A DNA stretch of 35,780 nt from CAXMST01 sp038206985 (GCA_038206985.1 JBBRAH010000031.1:1-35780); one strand, 5' to 3'; positions 14,364 through 23,530 are shown, counted from the stretch's first letter. Program-made: numbers and translations. The notes: generated by a model not told the origin, from the sequence alone.

Positions 14364-15725
14364 GTGTCTGAACCAGAGGTGAATCAGGTGGGCGAGGAAG
14401 AGACTCGCTTGAAGCGAACGATCGGCCCGAAGCTGCTCTTCTTCTTCATCCTCGGCGACATGCTCGGGGGCGGCATCTACGCTCTCGTCGGCGAGGTCGG
14501 TGGCGAGGTGGGTGGCGCCATCTGGACGGCATTCCTCGGTGCCTTCTTGCTCGCCTCACTTACCGCGTTCGCCTACGCGGAACTGGTCACCAAGTTCCCC
14601 CGGGCGGCGGGGGCCGCGCTCTACACCCAGCGCGCCTTCGGGGTGCAGTTCTTGACCTTCATGGTGGCCTTTGCGGTGATGGCCTCAGGCGTCACTTCCG
14701 CGAGCACGCTCGCCCGGGGCTTTGCCGGGGACAGCCTTGCCGAGTTCATCGACACATCGGTCGTGCCCGCAGCGCTCGTCTTCATGCTGCTGGTCGCAGC
14801 CGTCAACCTGCGTGGCATCGCGGAGTCGCTGAAGGCCAACGTCGTCTTTACGCTCGTCGAGATCGCCGGACTGCTCCTGATCGTCGTAATCGGGCTCGCC
14901 GCCTTCGGGGAGGGCAGCGCCGATGCCTCCCGTAACTTCGAGTTCAAGGAGGGAGAGAGCGTCCTCTTCGCCATCATTGGAGGCACCTCGCTCGCCTTCT
15001 ACGCGCTGATCGGCTTCGAGGACTCGGTCAACATCGTCGAGGAGACGAAGCGACCGAGCTATTCCTATCCCCGAGCCCTGTTCGGCGGTCTGCTCGTGGC
15101 CGGATTTCTGTACCTGGCGATCACCTTCATCGCCTCCTCGGTGGTGCCGACCGACCAGCTCAGCAACTCCTCCGCGCCGCTGCTGGAGGTGGTCCAGACC
15201 GGGCCGCTCGGGATCCCGACGAAGCTGTTCGCCGCGGTCACCCTCTTCGCGCTCGCGAACGGCGCGCTGATCAACATGATCATGGCCTCGCGGCTGGTCT
15301 ACGGGATGTCGGAGGAAGGCGTGGTCGCACGGGTCTTCGGCCGGGTTCTCTTGGGCCGCCGCACGCCCTGGGTGGCGATCGTCTTCACGACCGCGCTGGC
15401 GATGATTCTCGTCTCGACCGGGGACCTCGGCACGCTCGCCGACACGACCGTCCTGCTGCTGCTGATCGTGTTCGCGATCGTCAACGTCGCAGTGCTCGTT
15501 CTGCGACGCCAGGCGGTCGAACACAAACACTTCCGGGCGCCAACCGTCGCGCCCGTGCTCGGCGCGGGGATCTCGATCTTTCTGATCTTCGACAACGAGG
15601 TCGAGATATTCGCCCGCGCCGGCGGGATCCTGCTGCTCGGGGCCCTGCTCTACGGAGTCAGCGAGTTGCTCAAGTCGCGCGAGGGGCGGGCCGACCCCCG
15701 GACTCAGGCCAGCGGTAGCGCCTGA
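14364..15725 (+). CDS. APC superfamily amino acid permease
   Basis: 453 residues with about twelve membrane segments. The N-terminal GPKLLFFFILGDMLGGGIYA LVGEV region is the TM1 motif of APC transporters, and SLAFYALIGFEDSVNIVEET (TM6 region) is typical of amino acid/polyamine permeases. Start is GTG 14364 behind AGGGAGG, four bases away. It is a plasma membrane importer; the substrate cannot be read from the sequence. It lies 47 bases after the LigD polymerase gene and its 3' end overlaps the convergent MocR gene by 22 bases. A functional link with the MocR regulator is possible but only from proximity. Confidence 0.9.
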   Translation: MSEPEVNQVGEEETRLKRTIGPKLLFFFILGDMLGGGIYALVGEVGGEVGGAIWTAFLGAFLLASLTAFAYAELVTKFPRAAGAALYTQRAFGVQFLTFMVAFAVMASGVTSASTLARGFAGDSLAEFIDTSVVPAALVFMLLVAAVNLRGIAESLKANVVFTLVEIAGLLLIVVIGLAAFGEGSADASRNFEFKEGESVLFAIIGGTSLAFYALIGFEDSVNIVEETKRPSYSYPRALFGGLLVAGFLYLAITFIASSVVPTDQLSNSSAPLLEVVQTGPLGIPTKLFAAVTLFALANGALINMIMASRLVYGMSEEGVVARVFGRVLLGRRTPWVAIVFTTALAMILVSTGDLGTLADTTVLLLLIVFAIVNVAVLVLRRQAVEHKHFRAPTVAPVLGAGISIFLIFDNEVEIFARAGGILLLGALLYGVSELLKSREGRADPRTQASGSA

Positions 15726-17290
15726 CGGGGTGAGGTGCGCTCGACCTTGCGCAGCTCGCGGATTGCGCCCCCCAGCCGTCTGACGCCCTCGCGGATCTGC
15801 TCGGGATCCAGATAGCTGAAGGAGAGCCGTATGCAGGTCTCGCGCCGCCGCTCGGGAGTCGAGGCGGAGCCGGGCATGAAGTTGACGCCGCGACGCACTG
15901 CCTCCTGGTAGAGCCGCCGCTCGTCGAGGGGGTCGTCGATGCCGAGCCAGATGTGCCCGCCGCCCAGCGGCCGGTGGACCGGCTTGGCGATCCCGCCGAG
16001 CTCGCGCTCAATCGCTCCGAGCAGCACGTCACGGCGCTCGCGGTGGAACCCGATCGATCGCTGCAGCTGGGCCTCGTACGCGCCGGGCTCGGCAAGGAAA
16101 CGAGCCGCTACGTACTGTGGCAGCGTCGGACTGGTCATATCGTCGGACTGCTTCTCGCGCCCGATTCGCTCCAGCACGGGGCCGGAAGCCGTCACCCAGC
16201 CGGTGCGCAACCCGGGCGAGACCGTCTTCGAGAGCGAGTTGACCTGGATCACGTGCTCCGGCGCGTGGATCCGCAGCGGACCGTGATCGACGCCCTCCAG
16301 CCGCAGGGGTGCGTAGATCGCGTCCTCGACGATGAAGAAGCCGTGCCGGCGGGCGAGCTCAATGAGCCGCTCCCGGCGCTCCGGTGAGAGGTCGCGACCG
16401 GTCGGATTCTGCAGGCGCGGCTGGAGCGCAACCATCCGCACCTCCTGGCGTCTGAGCAACTGTTCCAGCGCATCGACGTCGAGGCCATCCGCATCGCTCG
16501 GCACCGGCAACACCTGAGCCCCGGAGCTGCGCAGCGCCGAGAGGACCCCGGCGAAGCTGGGCGACTCGCAGGCGACTACATCTCCCGGTCCGCTCACGGC
16601 GCGCGCCACGAGCAGCAGCCCCTGGCGCGCGCCGGTGCTGACCACGACATGCTCGGGTCCGTCGTCGAGCCCGTCGGCCGCCGAGAGGCGGGCGATCTGC
16701 TCGCGAAGCTCGGGCACCCCGTCCGGCGGCGCGTACTGCCAGGCCGCCGTGCCGACCTCCCCGAGAACCTCCTGAGTGAGCGCGGCAAGCCGCTCCGCCG
16801 GGAAGGTGCGCCCCGACGGATAGCCACTCATCAGCGGAATCACATCCGCGTCGGGCAGGGTGTTCTGGGCGCTCGACTCGAAGAGGTCGGCCAGCACGGC
16901 GTCGGTGAAGCTGTTCTCGTCCTCTGGAAGCGCGTAGTGCTGCCAGGCGGTCGAAGCGGGGCGACCGGGAAGCGGAGGCTCCTGAGCGATGGCGGCCGCG
17001 CCACGCACGAATGTGCCGGAGCCGACCTTGGAAACGACGGCGCCGCGATCCGCGAGGCGCCGGTACGCGCGGGCGGCCGTGAGGTGGTTGACGCCGGCGA
17101 GGTCGGCCAGCTCCCTGGTGGGCGGCAGCTTGTCGCCGGGCATCACCTCGCCATCGGCGATCGCGCGCTCGATCACCGCGACGATCTGGTCCGTCAGCGA
17201 GGAATCCGCCTCACGTTCCAGCTCGCTCAATCGCTCTTTGTATGACGTTGAAGTTTCCACTTGGACGACTACCTTTCGCTTTGTAGTCAT
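15704..17290 (-). CDS. MocR-type regulator: GntR winged helix fused to class I aminotransferase domain
   Basis: 528 residues. The GntR helix-turn-helix is at about 32-97 (LTDQIVAVIERAIADGEVMP, LPPTRELADLAGVNHLTAAR, VGSGTFVRG). The fold type I aminotransferase domain covers about 140-515, with LQNPTG, VEDAIY (Asp 323) and the PLP Lys in NSLSKTVSPGLRTGW (Lys 355). Such MocR proteins (PdxR, GabR, TauR) are PLP- or amino acid-responsive regulators. There is an unusual extra N-terminal stretch of about 30 charged residues. It is divergent from a small GNAT-like gene with 46 bases between starts, and a 6-bp inverted repeat lies over its own first codons. Target genes may be the permease or the small divergent gene. 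Confidence 0.93.
   Translation of the reverse strand: MTTKRKVVVQVETSTSYKERLSELEREADSSLTDQIVAVIERAIADGEVMPGDKLPPTRELADLAGVNHLTAARAYRRLADRGAVVSKVGSGTFVRGAAAIAQEPPLPGRPASTAWQHYALPEDENSFTDAVLADLFESSAQNTLPDADVIPLMSGYPSGRTFPAERLAALTQEVLGEVGTAAWQYAPPDGVPELREQIARLSAADGLDDGPEHVVVSTGARQGLLLVARAVSGPGDVVACESPSFAGVLSALRSSGAQVLPVPSDADGLDVDALEQLLRRQEVRMVALQPRLQNPTGRDLSPERRERLIELARRHGFFIVEDAIYAPLRLEGVDHGPLRIHAPEHVIQVNSLSKTVSPGLRTGWVTASGPVLERIGREKQSDDMTSPTLPQYVAARFLAEPGAYEAQLQRSIGFHRERRDVLLGAIERELGGIAKPVHRPLGGGHIWLGIDDPLDERRLYQEAVRRGVNFMPGSASTPERRRETCIRLSFSYLDPEQIREGVRRLGGAIRELRKVERTSPRQALPLA
17267..17288. repeat. Inverted repeat at the MocR start, possible autoregulatory site
   Basis: GACTAC (17267-17272) and GTAGTC (17283-17288) are perfect inverted arms ten bases apart, overlapping the first codons of the MocR gene and next to the 46-bp divergent promoter gap. 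MocR regulators often bind repeats near their own promoters, but these arms are short. Confidence 0.3.
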
Positions 17291-17336
17291 ACGCTAATAA
17301 GTCGTGCGACGCCAAGCGTCCCACAGAGAGGCGAGT

Positions 17337-17651
17337 ATGTCAACTGAACAGACCGAGAACCAGCACAGCGTTGTACTACGCATCGCGACGCTCAACGACG
17401 AGGACGGCCTGCGCGCGCTTGCCGAGCGCGACTCCGCCCGCGTGCCGAACGGACCACTGATCGTGGCCGAGGTCGGAGGCACGATCCGGGCCGCGCTCTC
17501 GACTTCCGAGAACCGGGCGATCGCCGACCCCTTTCACCCCGCGGCTCACCTCGTCCGGCTACTGCGCGAATCGCAGTCGCCACAGGGGGCCCGGGGGGCT
17601 GCAGGCCGAGTCCGCGGCGGAATCCCCAGGCGGGCGCCCTGGCCCGCCTGA
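17337..17651 (+). CDS. Small GNAT-like protein, unknown function
   Basis: 104 residues from ATG 17337, with GAGAGG about six bases upstream. The body (VVLRIATLNDEDGLRALAER, then GPLIVAEVGGTIRAALS and RAIADPFHPAAHLVRLLRES) resembles the N-terminal strands and helix of GNAT acetyltransferases. It stops before the acetyl-CoA-binding loop, a form I recall as a common short hypothetical protein of actinobacteria. The last 24 or so residues (from SQSPQGARGAAG on) are Gly/Arg-rich and look like a run-on, perhaps after a frameshift. It is divergent from the MocR gene and its stop lies one base from the gcvPB stop, tail to tail. Confidence 0.7.
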   Translation: MSTEQTENQHSVVLRIATLNDEDGLRALAERDSARVPNGPLIVAEVGGTIRAALSTSENRAIADPFHPAAHLVRLLRESQSPQGARGAAGRVRGGIPRRAPWPA

Positions 17652-17652
17652 G

Positions 17653-19218
17653 CTAGGAGAGCGGCTGGCGGATCACCGGGTTGCGGGTTGCGCCGACTTC
17701 ATCGAGGCGACGCACCGGAGTCGTGTAGGGGGCGTTGGCGAGGATCTCCGGATCCTCCTCGGCTTCGGCGAGGATCGACTCGACCGCCTCAGCGAAGCCG
17801 TCGAGGGACTCCCTGGTCTCGGTCTCGGTCGGCTCGATCATCATCGCCTCGTCGACGAGTAGCGGGAAGTAGATCGTCGGCGGATGCATGCCGTGGTCGA
17901 GCAGGCGCTTGGCGATGTCGAGCGTCTTGGTGCCGAGCTCTTTCCTCGCGGCCCTGCCAGAGAGCACGAACTCGTGCATCGGGGTGCGCTCGAAAGCGAG
18001 CGGCAGGTACCTGCCTACCCGGCCCTCGCGCATCTTCGCCAGCAGGTAGTTGGCGTTGAGCACCGCGGTCTCGGAGGCCTCTTGTAGGCCGTCGCCGCCG
18101 AGGCTGAGGATGTAGGCGTAGGAGCGCACGAAGACGCCGAAGTTGCCCTGGAAGCCGCGCAGCCTGCCGATCGAGGCCGGATGGTCGGAGCGCAGGTCGA
18201 AGCGCGGGCCGGCGCCGTTGCCGCTCTCGGTGCGCTTGATCCGCGGGACCGGCAGGTAGGGCTCGATGCGCTCCGAGACCGCGATCGGCCCGGCGCCGGG
18301 ACCGCCACCGCCGTGCGGTTGGCTGAACGACTTGTGCAGGTTGACGTGGACGATGTCGAAGCCCATGTCCCCGGGGCGCACCTTGCCCATGATCGCGTTC
18401 AGGTTGGCCCCGTCGTAGTAGAGGGTCCCCCCAGCCTCGCGCACGATCGCCGTGATCTCGCCGATGTTGGAATCGAAGAGGCCGAGCGTGTTCGGGTTGG
18501 TGAGCATCAGGCAGGCGGTGTGCTCGTCCGCCTTGGCACGCAGGTCATCGAGATCGACGCCGCCGTCGGGCGCCGTCGCGACCTTGACGACCTCGTAGCC
18601 GGCCATCGTCACCGAGGCGGGATTGGTGCCGTGGGCGGTGTCGGGAGTGAGCACCTTGGTACGCACGTCCTGCTCACCGTTCGCGGCGTGATAGCTGCGG
18701 GTGAGCAGCAGGCCGGCCAGCTCGCCGTGCGAGCCCGCCGACGGCTGTAGCGAGACATACGGCAGGCCGCAGATCTCGCTCAGAGCCCGCTCCAGGTTCC
18801 ACATCAGCTCGAGCGCGCCCTGCGCCAACGCGGGGTTCGTGGCCGGGTGCAGCTTGGCGTAGCCGGGCAGCGCCGCGACCCGCTCGTTGATGCGGGGGTT
18901 GTGCTTCATCGTGCAGGAGCCGAGCGGGTAGAAGCCCGAGTCGAGGTCGAAGTTGCGTCTCGAAACCCGGTTGTAATGACGCACGATCTCGGGCTCTGCG
19001 AGTTCCGGCAGCTCCGCCGAGCGCTCGCGCAACAGGCGCGGCGGAATCAGCTCCTCCAGCGGTGTCTCATCGACGCCGGATGCGGGCAGCACAGCCGCCC
19101 GTCTACCGGCGACCGAGCGCTCGTAGATCGTCACCGCGCGCTCACGCTGCAGCGGGCTCTCGGTGCAGCTGCCCGAGGGTGGAGCGGTCGCGCCCGCCTG
19201 TGCCGGAGCGTCGCTCAT
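17653..19218 (-). CDS. gcvPB: Glycine dehydrogenase (decarboxylating) subunit 2
   Basis: 521 residues. C-terminal half of the split P-protein; the PLP Lys is Lys 296 in HVNLHKSFSQPHGGGGPGAG, and FYPLGSCTMKHNPRIN, TPDTAHGTNPAS and LTNPNTLGLFD are family motifs. With GcvPA it decarboxylates glycine and passes the aminomethyl group to GcvH in the cytoplasm. The first 30 residues are a non-conserved extension, so a later start is possible, but the ATG at 19218 overlaps the gcvPA stop (ATGA), which supports it. Last gene of gcvT-gcvH-gcvPA-gcvPB. Confidence 0.96.
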   Translation of the reverse strand: MSDAPAQAGATAPPSGSCTESPLQRERAVTIYERSVAGRRAAVLPASGVDETPLEELIPPRLLRERSAELPELAEPEIVRHYNRVSRRNFDLDSGFYPLGSCTMKHNPRINERVAALPGYAKLHPATNPALAQGALELMWNLERALSEICGLPYVSLQPSAGSHGELAGLLLTRSYHAANGEQDVRTKVLTPDTAHGTNPASVTMAGYEVVKVATAPDGGVDLDDLRAKADEHTACLMLTNPNTLGLFDSNIGEITAIVREAGGTLYYDGANLNAIMGKVRPGDMGFDIVHVNLHKSFSQPHGGGGPGAGPIAVSERIEPYLPVPRIKRTESGNGAGPRFDLRSDHPASIGRLRGFQGNFGVFVRSYAYILSLGGDGLQEASETAVLNANYLLAKMREGRVGRYLPLAFERTPMHEFVLSGRAARKELGTKTLDIAKRLLDHGMHPPTIYFPLLVDEAMMIEPTETETRESLDGFAEAVESILAEAEEDPEILANAPYTTPVRRLDEVGATRNPVIRQPLS

Positions 19219-20630
19219 CGGACGCCCGCCTCCCGTGCGTCGCCGGCGTCGGAGGCTCCGGCCACCCCGTGCGCCGCGAGGGCGCCTTCGAGAGTCACCG
19301 CGAGTCGCTCGATGTCCTCGACGGAGCGCTGCTCAGTGATCGCGACGAGGATGCCCTCACTGCCCTCGCCTAGATCCGGATGGTCGCCGGCTCCGAGCGG
19401 CACACCCGCCAGGACGCCGCGCTCCCCGCAGTGGGCCAGCACGCGCTCCACCGGTGCCTCGATGCGCAGTGCGAACTCACGCAGCACCGGGGCGTCGTGC
19501 AGTAGCTCAACGCCATCGAGCTCCACCAGGCGCCGGCGTGCGTAGGCCGTGCGCCGGGCGAGCAGCTCGCCGAGCTCGACCAGACCCTGCTTGCCGAGCC
19601 AGCTCAGATAGATCATGCCGCCGAGCGCGTTGAGCGCCTGGGCGGTGCAGATGTTGTGGGTTGCCTTCTCGCGGCGGATGTGCTGCTCGCGCGTCTGCAG
19701 GGTGAGCACGAAGCCTCGGCGGCCGTCGGCGTCCGTCGTCTCACCCGAGATCCGGCCCGGCATGCGGCGGATGTGCTCCTGGCGGGCACAGAAGAAACCG
19801 AACGACGGCCCGCCGTAATCGAGACGTCCGCCGAGCGGCTGGCCCTCACCGACGGCGACATCGGCGCCGCACTCGCCGGGCGGGCGCAGGACGCCGAGCG
19901 AGATCGGGTCACAGGAGACGATCACCAGCGCGCCGTGCTCGTGTGCGACCTTCGCGAGCGCCTCGATGTCCTCGATCGCGCCCAGATAGTTGGGGTTCTG
20001 GAGAAAGACGGCGGCGGTCCCGTCATCGACGGCCTCGGCCAGCGCGACCGCGTCGGTGACACCGCCGCTGAGCGGCACCTCGGCGATCTCTGCCGGGTAG
20101 CCGCGCGAATAGGTCTCGAGCGTCGCCCGGGAGTCGGGGTGCAGAGCGCCCGAGACGACGAAGCGACGGCGCCCGGTGGCGTTGATCGCCAGGTAGCCGG
20201 CGGCTGCCACCGTCGAAGGACCCTCGTAGAGGCCGGCCGAGGAGAGCGGCAACGCGGTCAACTCCGACATCGCGGTCTGGAACTCGAACATCGTCTGCAG
20301 GCCGCCCTGGGAGATCTCGGGCTGGTACGGCGTGTAAGGCGTGAGAAACTCGGAGCGCGAGGTGATCGCGTCAACGATCGAGGGCATGTAGTGGTCGTAC
20401 ATGCCGGCCCCGAGGAAGCAGAGGCTGGATTCGGTGTCGGCGTTCCGCGCGGCAAGATCACGCAGGCGGGCGTAGACCTCGGCCTCCGTCAGCCCGTCCT
20501 CGAGTTGCAGCGGTCGCGAGAGCGCCATGTCGGCGGGCACGTCGGCGAATAGCTCGTCGACCGATTGGGCACCGATCGCGGCGAGCATCGCCTCGCGGTC
20601 GGCATCGGTGGCGGACGTGTAGCGGCTCAT
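19215..20630 (-). CDS. gcvPA: Glycine dehydrogenase (decarboxylating) subunit 1
   Basis: 471 residues. N-terminal half of the split P-protein, with YTPYQPEISQGGLQTMFEFQ, EGPSTVAAAGYLAINATGR and FLQNPNYLGAIEDIEALAKV, and a preserved fold but no PLP Lys, as expected of this subunit. The ATG at 20630 has GGAG seven bases upstream. It overlaps gcvPB by four bases, and 40 bases separate it from gcvH. Confidence 0.96.
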   Translation of the reverse strand: MSRYTSATDADREAMLAAIGAQSVDELFADVPADMALSRPLQLEDGLTEAEVYARLRDLAARNADTESSLCFLGAGMYDHYMPSIVDAITSRSEFLTPYTPYQPEISQGGLQTMFEFQTAMSELTALPLSSAGLYEGPSTVAAAGYLAINATGRRRFVVSGALHPDSRATLETYSRGYPAEIAEVPLSGGVTDAVALAEAVDDGTAAVFLQNPNYLGAIEDIEALAKVAHEHGALVIVSCDPISLGVLRPPGECGADVAVGEGQPLGGRLDYGGPSFGFFCARQEHIRRMPGRISGETTDADGRRGFVLTLQTREQHIRREKATHNICTAQALNALGGMIYLSWLGKQGLVELGELLARRTAYARRRLVELDGVELLHDAPVLREFALRIEAPVERVLAHCGERGVLAGVPLGAGDHPDLGEGSEGILVAITEQRSVEDIERLAVTLEGALAAHGVAGASDAGDAREAGVR

Positions 20631-20670
20631 CTGCGGTCTCCGATGCTAGAGAGGCGCACGGCGCCGCCTG

Positions 20671-21063
20671 CTAATCACTGAGTAGTTCGCGGTACGCGGC
20701 CACGTCGAGCAGGGCCTCGGCCTCGGCCGGATCGGAGAGCTTGACCTTGACCATCCAGCCACCCTCGTAGGGGTCGTTGTTGATCAGCTCGGGCTCCTCC
20801 TGGGCCGCCTCGTTGACCGCGATAATCTCGCCCGAGAGCGGGGCGAAGACGTCGGAGACGGCCTTGACCGACTCGACTTCCGCATAGGCCGCATCCTTGC
20901 TGACCGTGGTGCCGACCTCCGGTGGCTCGAAGAAGACGACCTCGCCGAGGGCCTCCTGGGCGTACCAGGTGATCCCGAAGGTCGCCTCCTCGCCGTCGAT
21001 TCGGGCCCAGTCGTGCTCGGGGTGGTAGCGGAGGTCCTCGGGATAGGTCTCTTCAGCGGCCAC
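20671..21063 (-). CDS. gcvH: Glycine cleavage system H protein
   Basis: 130 residues, the standard size. The lipoyl domain has the lipoylated Lys 67 in AEVESVKAVSDVFAPLSGEI; HPEHDWARIDGEEATFGITW is the usual front. It shuttles the aminomethyl group from the P-protein to the T-protein. The start is GTG (21063) with AAGGAG seven bases upstream. It lies 42 bases after gcvT. Confidence 0.97.
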   Translation of the reverse strand: MAAEETYPEDLRYHPEHDWARIDGEEATFGITWYAQEALGEVVFFEPPEVGTTVSKDAAYAEVESVKAVSDVFAPLSGEIIAVNEAAQEEPELINNDPYEGGWMVKVKLSDPAEAEALLDVAAYRELLSD

Positions 21064-21105
21064 AGGTGGCTCCTTCGACGGTCGGTTGGCGGGTGGTCGG
21101 CAAGG

Positions 21106-22197
21106 TCAGTTGTGCTTTTCGTAGAGGGGCATCGCAGCGATCTCGGCTGCCCGGCGGCGGCCGCGGACATCGACCTCGAGGGAAGTGCCCGGCTCTGCCT
21201 GCTCGGCGCGAACGTATCCCATTCCGGCACCCAACCCCAGCGAGGGCGCGAAGGTGCCACTGGTCACCACGCCGACGGGCTCCCCGTCGGCGAGCAGCTC
21301 GTTGCCGTCGCGGGGGATGCCGCGCTCGGTGAGCTTGAACGCGACCAGCCGTTCCGGGGTGCCGCCCTCGCGCGCGGTGGCGATCGCCTCGGCCCCGATG
21401 AACCCCGTGGCCTCCTTGCAGCACCAGCCCAGCCCCGCCTCGATCGGGTTGCGCTCGGGGCTGATCTCGTGGCCGTGCAGGTGGAAGCAGACCTCGAGAC
21501 GCAGCGTGTCACGGGCACCGAGCCCGGCGGGCCGCGCTCCGGCGGCGAGTAGCGCGTCCCAGATGGCGGGCGCGTGCTCGGGCGAAATCATCAGCTCGAC
21601 CCCGGCCTCGCCGGTGTAGCCGGTGCCGCAGACCAGCACCTCAGCGCCCGCGATCTCGACCGCGGCGGCGGTCATGCGGGCGGGCAGCTCGGAGGAGGCC
21701 AGGCCGGCGACGAGATCCCGCGCGGCCGGACCCTGGACCGCGAGCATGGCCCAGTCGGCGTGCGCGTCGTTGACCTCGACCTCGAAGTCGGCGGCAACCT
21801 CGAGGAAGTGCGCAAGGTCAGACTCGTGGTTGGAGGCATTCGTGACCGTCAGATAGTCCTGCTCGCCCAGCCGGTAGGTGAAGAGGTCGTCGAGGATGCC
21901 GCCGTCCGGCGCGCAGAGGCACGAGTACTGGGCGCCGCCGAGCGCGAGCTTCGAGACATCGTTGCTCAGCAGGCGCTGCAGAAACGCCTCGGCCTCCGGC
22001 CCCGAGGTACGGATCTCACCCATGTGCGAGACATCGAATATCCCGCAACCGGAGCGCACCGCGAGATGCTCCTCCTTGACCCCCTCGTACTGCACCGGCA
22101 TCTCCCACCCGGCAAAAGGAACAAGCCGAGCCCCGGCAGCGACATGGGCGGAATAGAGAGGGGTGCGGCGAAGGGCCGAGGAGGAAGAATCAGTCAC
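21106..22197 (-). CDS. gcvT: Aminomethyltransferase (glycine cleavage T protein)
   Basis: 363 residues. LRRTPLYSAHVAAGARLVPF AGWEMPVQYEG at the front, FDVSHMGEIRTSGPEAEAFL and LGARDTLRLEVCFHLHGHEI are T-protein motifs; it transfers the methylene group to tetrahydrofolate and releases ammonia. The start is GTG 22197 without a Shine-Dalgarno; TATGCT lies six bases upstream, which suggests a leaderless transcript for the whole gcv operon. It starts 51 bases after the ftsZ stop on the same strand, too little room for a glycine riboswitch. The lipoamide dehydrogenase gene is not in the window. Confidence 0.96.
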   Translation of the reverse strand: MTDSSSSALRRTPLYSAHVAAGARLVPFAGWEMPVQYEGVKEEHLAVRSGCGIFDVSHMGEIRTSGPEAEAFLQRLLSNDVSKLALGGAQYSCLCAPDGGILDDLFTYRLGEQDYLTVTNASNHESDLAHFLEVAADFEVEVNDAHADWAMLAVQGPAARDLVAGLASSELPARMTAAAVEIAGAEVLVCGTGYTGEAGVELMISPEHAPAIWDALLAAGARPAGLGARDTLRLEVCFHLHGHEISPERNPIEAGLGWCCKEATGFIGAEAIATAREGGTPERLVAFKLTERGIPRDGNELLADGEPVGVVTSGTFAPSLGLGAGMGYVRAEQAEPGTSLEVDVRGRRRAAEIAAMPLYEKHN

Positions 22198-22203
22198 GAG
22201 CCG

Positions 22204-22209
22204 AGCATA
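22204..22209 (-). promoter_or_regulatory. Candidate leaderless -10 element for the gcv operon
   Basis: TATGCT on the minus strand, six bases (CGGCTC) before the gcvT GTG at 22197, inside the 51-bp gap after ftsZ. It would uncouple the glycine cleavage genes from division genes. No -35 is seen. Confidence 0.45.
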
Positions 22210-22248
22210 TGGCCCAAGCCGAGGACGTGGCTCGCAGGTATCCAGCGC

Positions 22249-23331
22249 TTACATATCCCGCAAGAAGGGCGGGACCTCGATGTCGTCGTCGGAGACCTCG
22301 AGCGAGCGCATCTCGCGATCGCTGCGCTTGATCCCCGCGTCGCGACTGCGGCGACGGACTTCCGCGGGCCGGCGGGCGAGGAGCTCGAAGCCCTCGAAGC
22401 CGGTTGCGATGACCGTTACGCGCAGCTCGTCTCCCATCGTGTTGTCGACGACTGAGCCAAAGATGATGTTGGCGCCCTTGTCCGCGGTCTCGACGACCAC
22501 GTCCGCGGCCTCGTTGACCTCGAAGAGACCCATCTCCTCACCACCGGTGATGTTGAGCAGCATGCCCGTGGCGCCGTCGATGGCGGACTCGAGCAGCGGC
22601 GAGGAGATCGCCTCCTTGGCGGCCTCGGCAGCGCGGTTCTCGCCGCTGGAGGTGCCGATCCCCATCAGTGCGGATCCGGCGTCGGCCATCACGGCGCGGA
22701 CGTCGGCGAAGTCGAGGTTGATCAGGCCCGGGACCGTGATCAGATCGGTGATGCCCTGGACGCCCTGGCGGAGGATGTCGTCGGCCTTGCGGAAGGCCTC
22801 GCTGATCGGCTCTCGGCGCTCGACGATGCTGAGCAGCCGCTCGTTCGGAACGATGATCAGCGTGTCGACCTCGTTGCGGAGGCGCTCGATGCCGTCGAGG
22901 GCCTGCTGCATGCGGCGACTGCCCTCGAACTCGAAAGGCTTGGTGACGACGCCTACGGTGAGTGCGCCGATCTCCTGCTTGGCGATCTCGGCGATCACGG
23001 GGGCCGCACCGGTACCGGTGCCACCGCCCTCGCCGGCCGTCACAAAGACCATGTCGGCGCCCTTGAGCGCCTCCTTGATGTCGTCGCGGCTCTCGGAGGC
23101 GGCACCCGCGCCGACCTCCGGATTGCCACCGGCGCCGAGGCCCCGGGTCAGCTCCTGGCCGATCGCAAGCTTGACGTCCGCCTCGGTGCCGCGCAGCGCC
23201 TGTGCGTCGGTGTTGACAGCGAGAAACTCGACACCCTTGAGTCCGGCATCGACCATGCGGCTGACCGCATTGGTACCACCGCCGCCTGCGCCGACCACCT
23301 TGATCACCGCCAGGTAACTGGAAGCCTCCAT
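22249..23331 (-). CDS. ftsZ: Cell division protein FtsZ
   Basis: 360 residues. Tubulin signature GGGTGTG (about 102-108), VNTDAQAL, the T7 loop NLDFADVRAVM, and the C-terminal partner peptide DDIEVPPFLRD. It polymerises with GTP into the division ring. The variable linker before the C-terminal peptide is short (about 35 residues). No ftsA precedes it, as in other Actinobacteria. A near-consensus sigma-70 promoter lies about 90 bases upstream, in the 210-bp gap after ftsQ, so ftsZ is probably transcribed on its own as well as with the cluster. Confidence 0.98.
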   Translation of the reverse strand: MEASSYLAVIKVVGAGGGGTNAVSRMVDAGLKGVEFLAVNTDAQALRGTEADVKLAIGQELTRGLGAGGNPEVGAGAASESRDDIKEALKGADMVFVTAGEGGGTGTGAAPVIAEIAKQEIGALTVGVVTKPFEFEGSRRMQQALDGIERLRNEVDTLIIVPNERLLSIVERREPISEAFRKADDILRQGVQGITDLITVPGLINLDFADVRAVMADAGSALMGIGTSSGENRAAEAAKEAISSPLLESAIDGATGMLLNITGGEEMGLFEVNEAADVVVETADKGANIIFGSVVDNTMGDELRVTVIATGFEGFELLARRPAEVRRRSRDAGIKRSDREMRSLEVSDDDIEVPPFLRDM

Positions 23332-23417
23332 CTGAGCTTCACGCGCCTTTCTTGGTTACGTCCGGAGCTGGACTCATAGTTGAGGGTTTACCGGCCTCTC
23401 TCCCGGAAACTGCAGCA

Positions 23418-23446
23418 AATCTAAGGCACAGCCTGCCATGTGTCAA
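23418..23446 (-). promoter_or_regulatory. Strong sigma-70-type promoter for ftsZ
   Basis: On the minus strand TTGACA (23446-23441), a 17-base spacer and TAGATT (23423-23418): perfect -35, optimal spacing, good -10. It leaves a leader of about 80 bases before the ftsZ ATG. It is the best housekeeping promoter in the window. Confidence 0.8.
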
Positions 23447-23504
23447 CGCTCGGTGCGTAGCGCTGCAAGATCCCTGTCTCAACCGCTACCTGAGAGTTTT
23501 CTAA

Positions 23505-23530
23505 CCCTCGAGCGAGACTCGAAGGTTCGA
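23505..23530 (-). terminator. Hairpin and overlapping palindrome after ftsQ
   Basis: CCCTCGAG (23505-23512) and CTCGAAGG (23518-23525) pair over eight positions (one G-T) around five bases, starting 17 bases past the ftsQ stop. The 12-bp palindrome TCGAAGGTTCGA (23519-23530) overlaps one arm. No T-run follows, so it may be a weak terminator, an attenuator or a protein site rather than a strong terminator. Confidence 0.35.

Noticed and set aside
22198..22248. Glycine riboswitch before gcvT
   Set aside because: Only 51 bases separate ftsZ from gcvT, too short for the aptamer, and the candidate -10 is six bases from the start.
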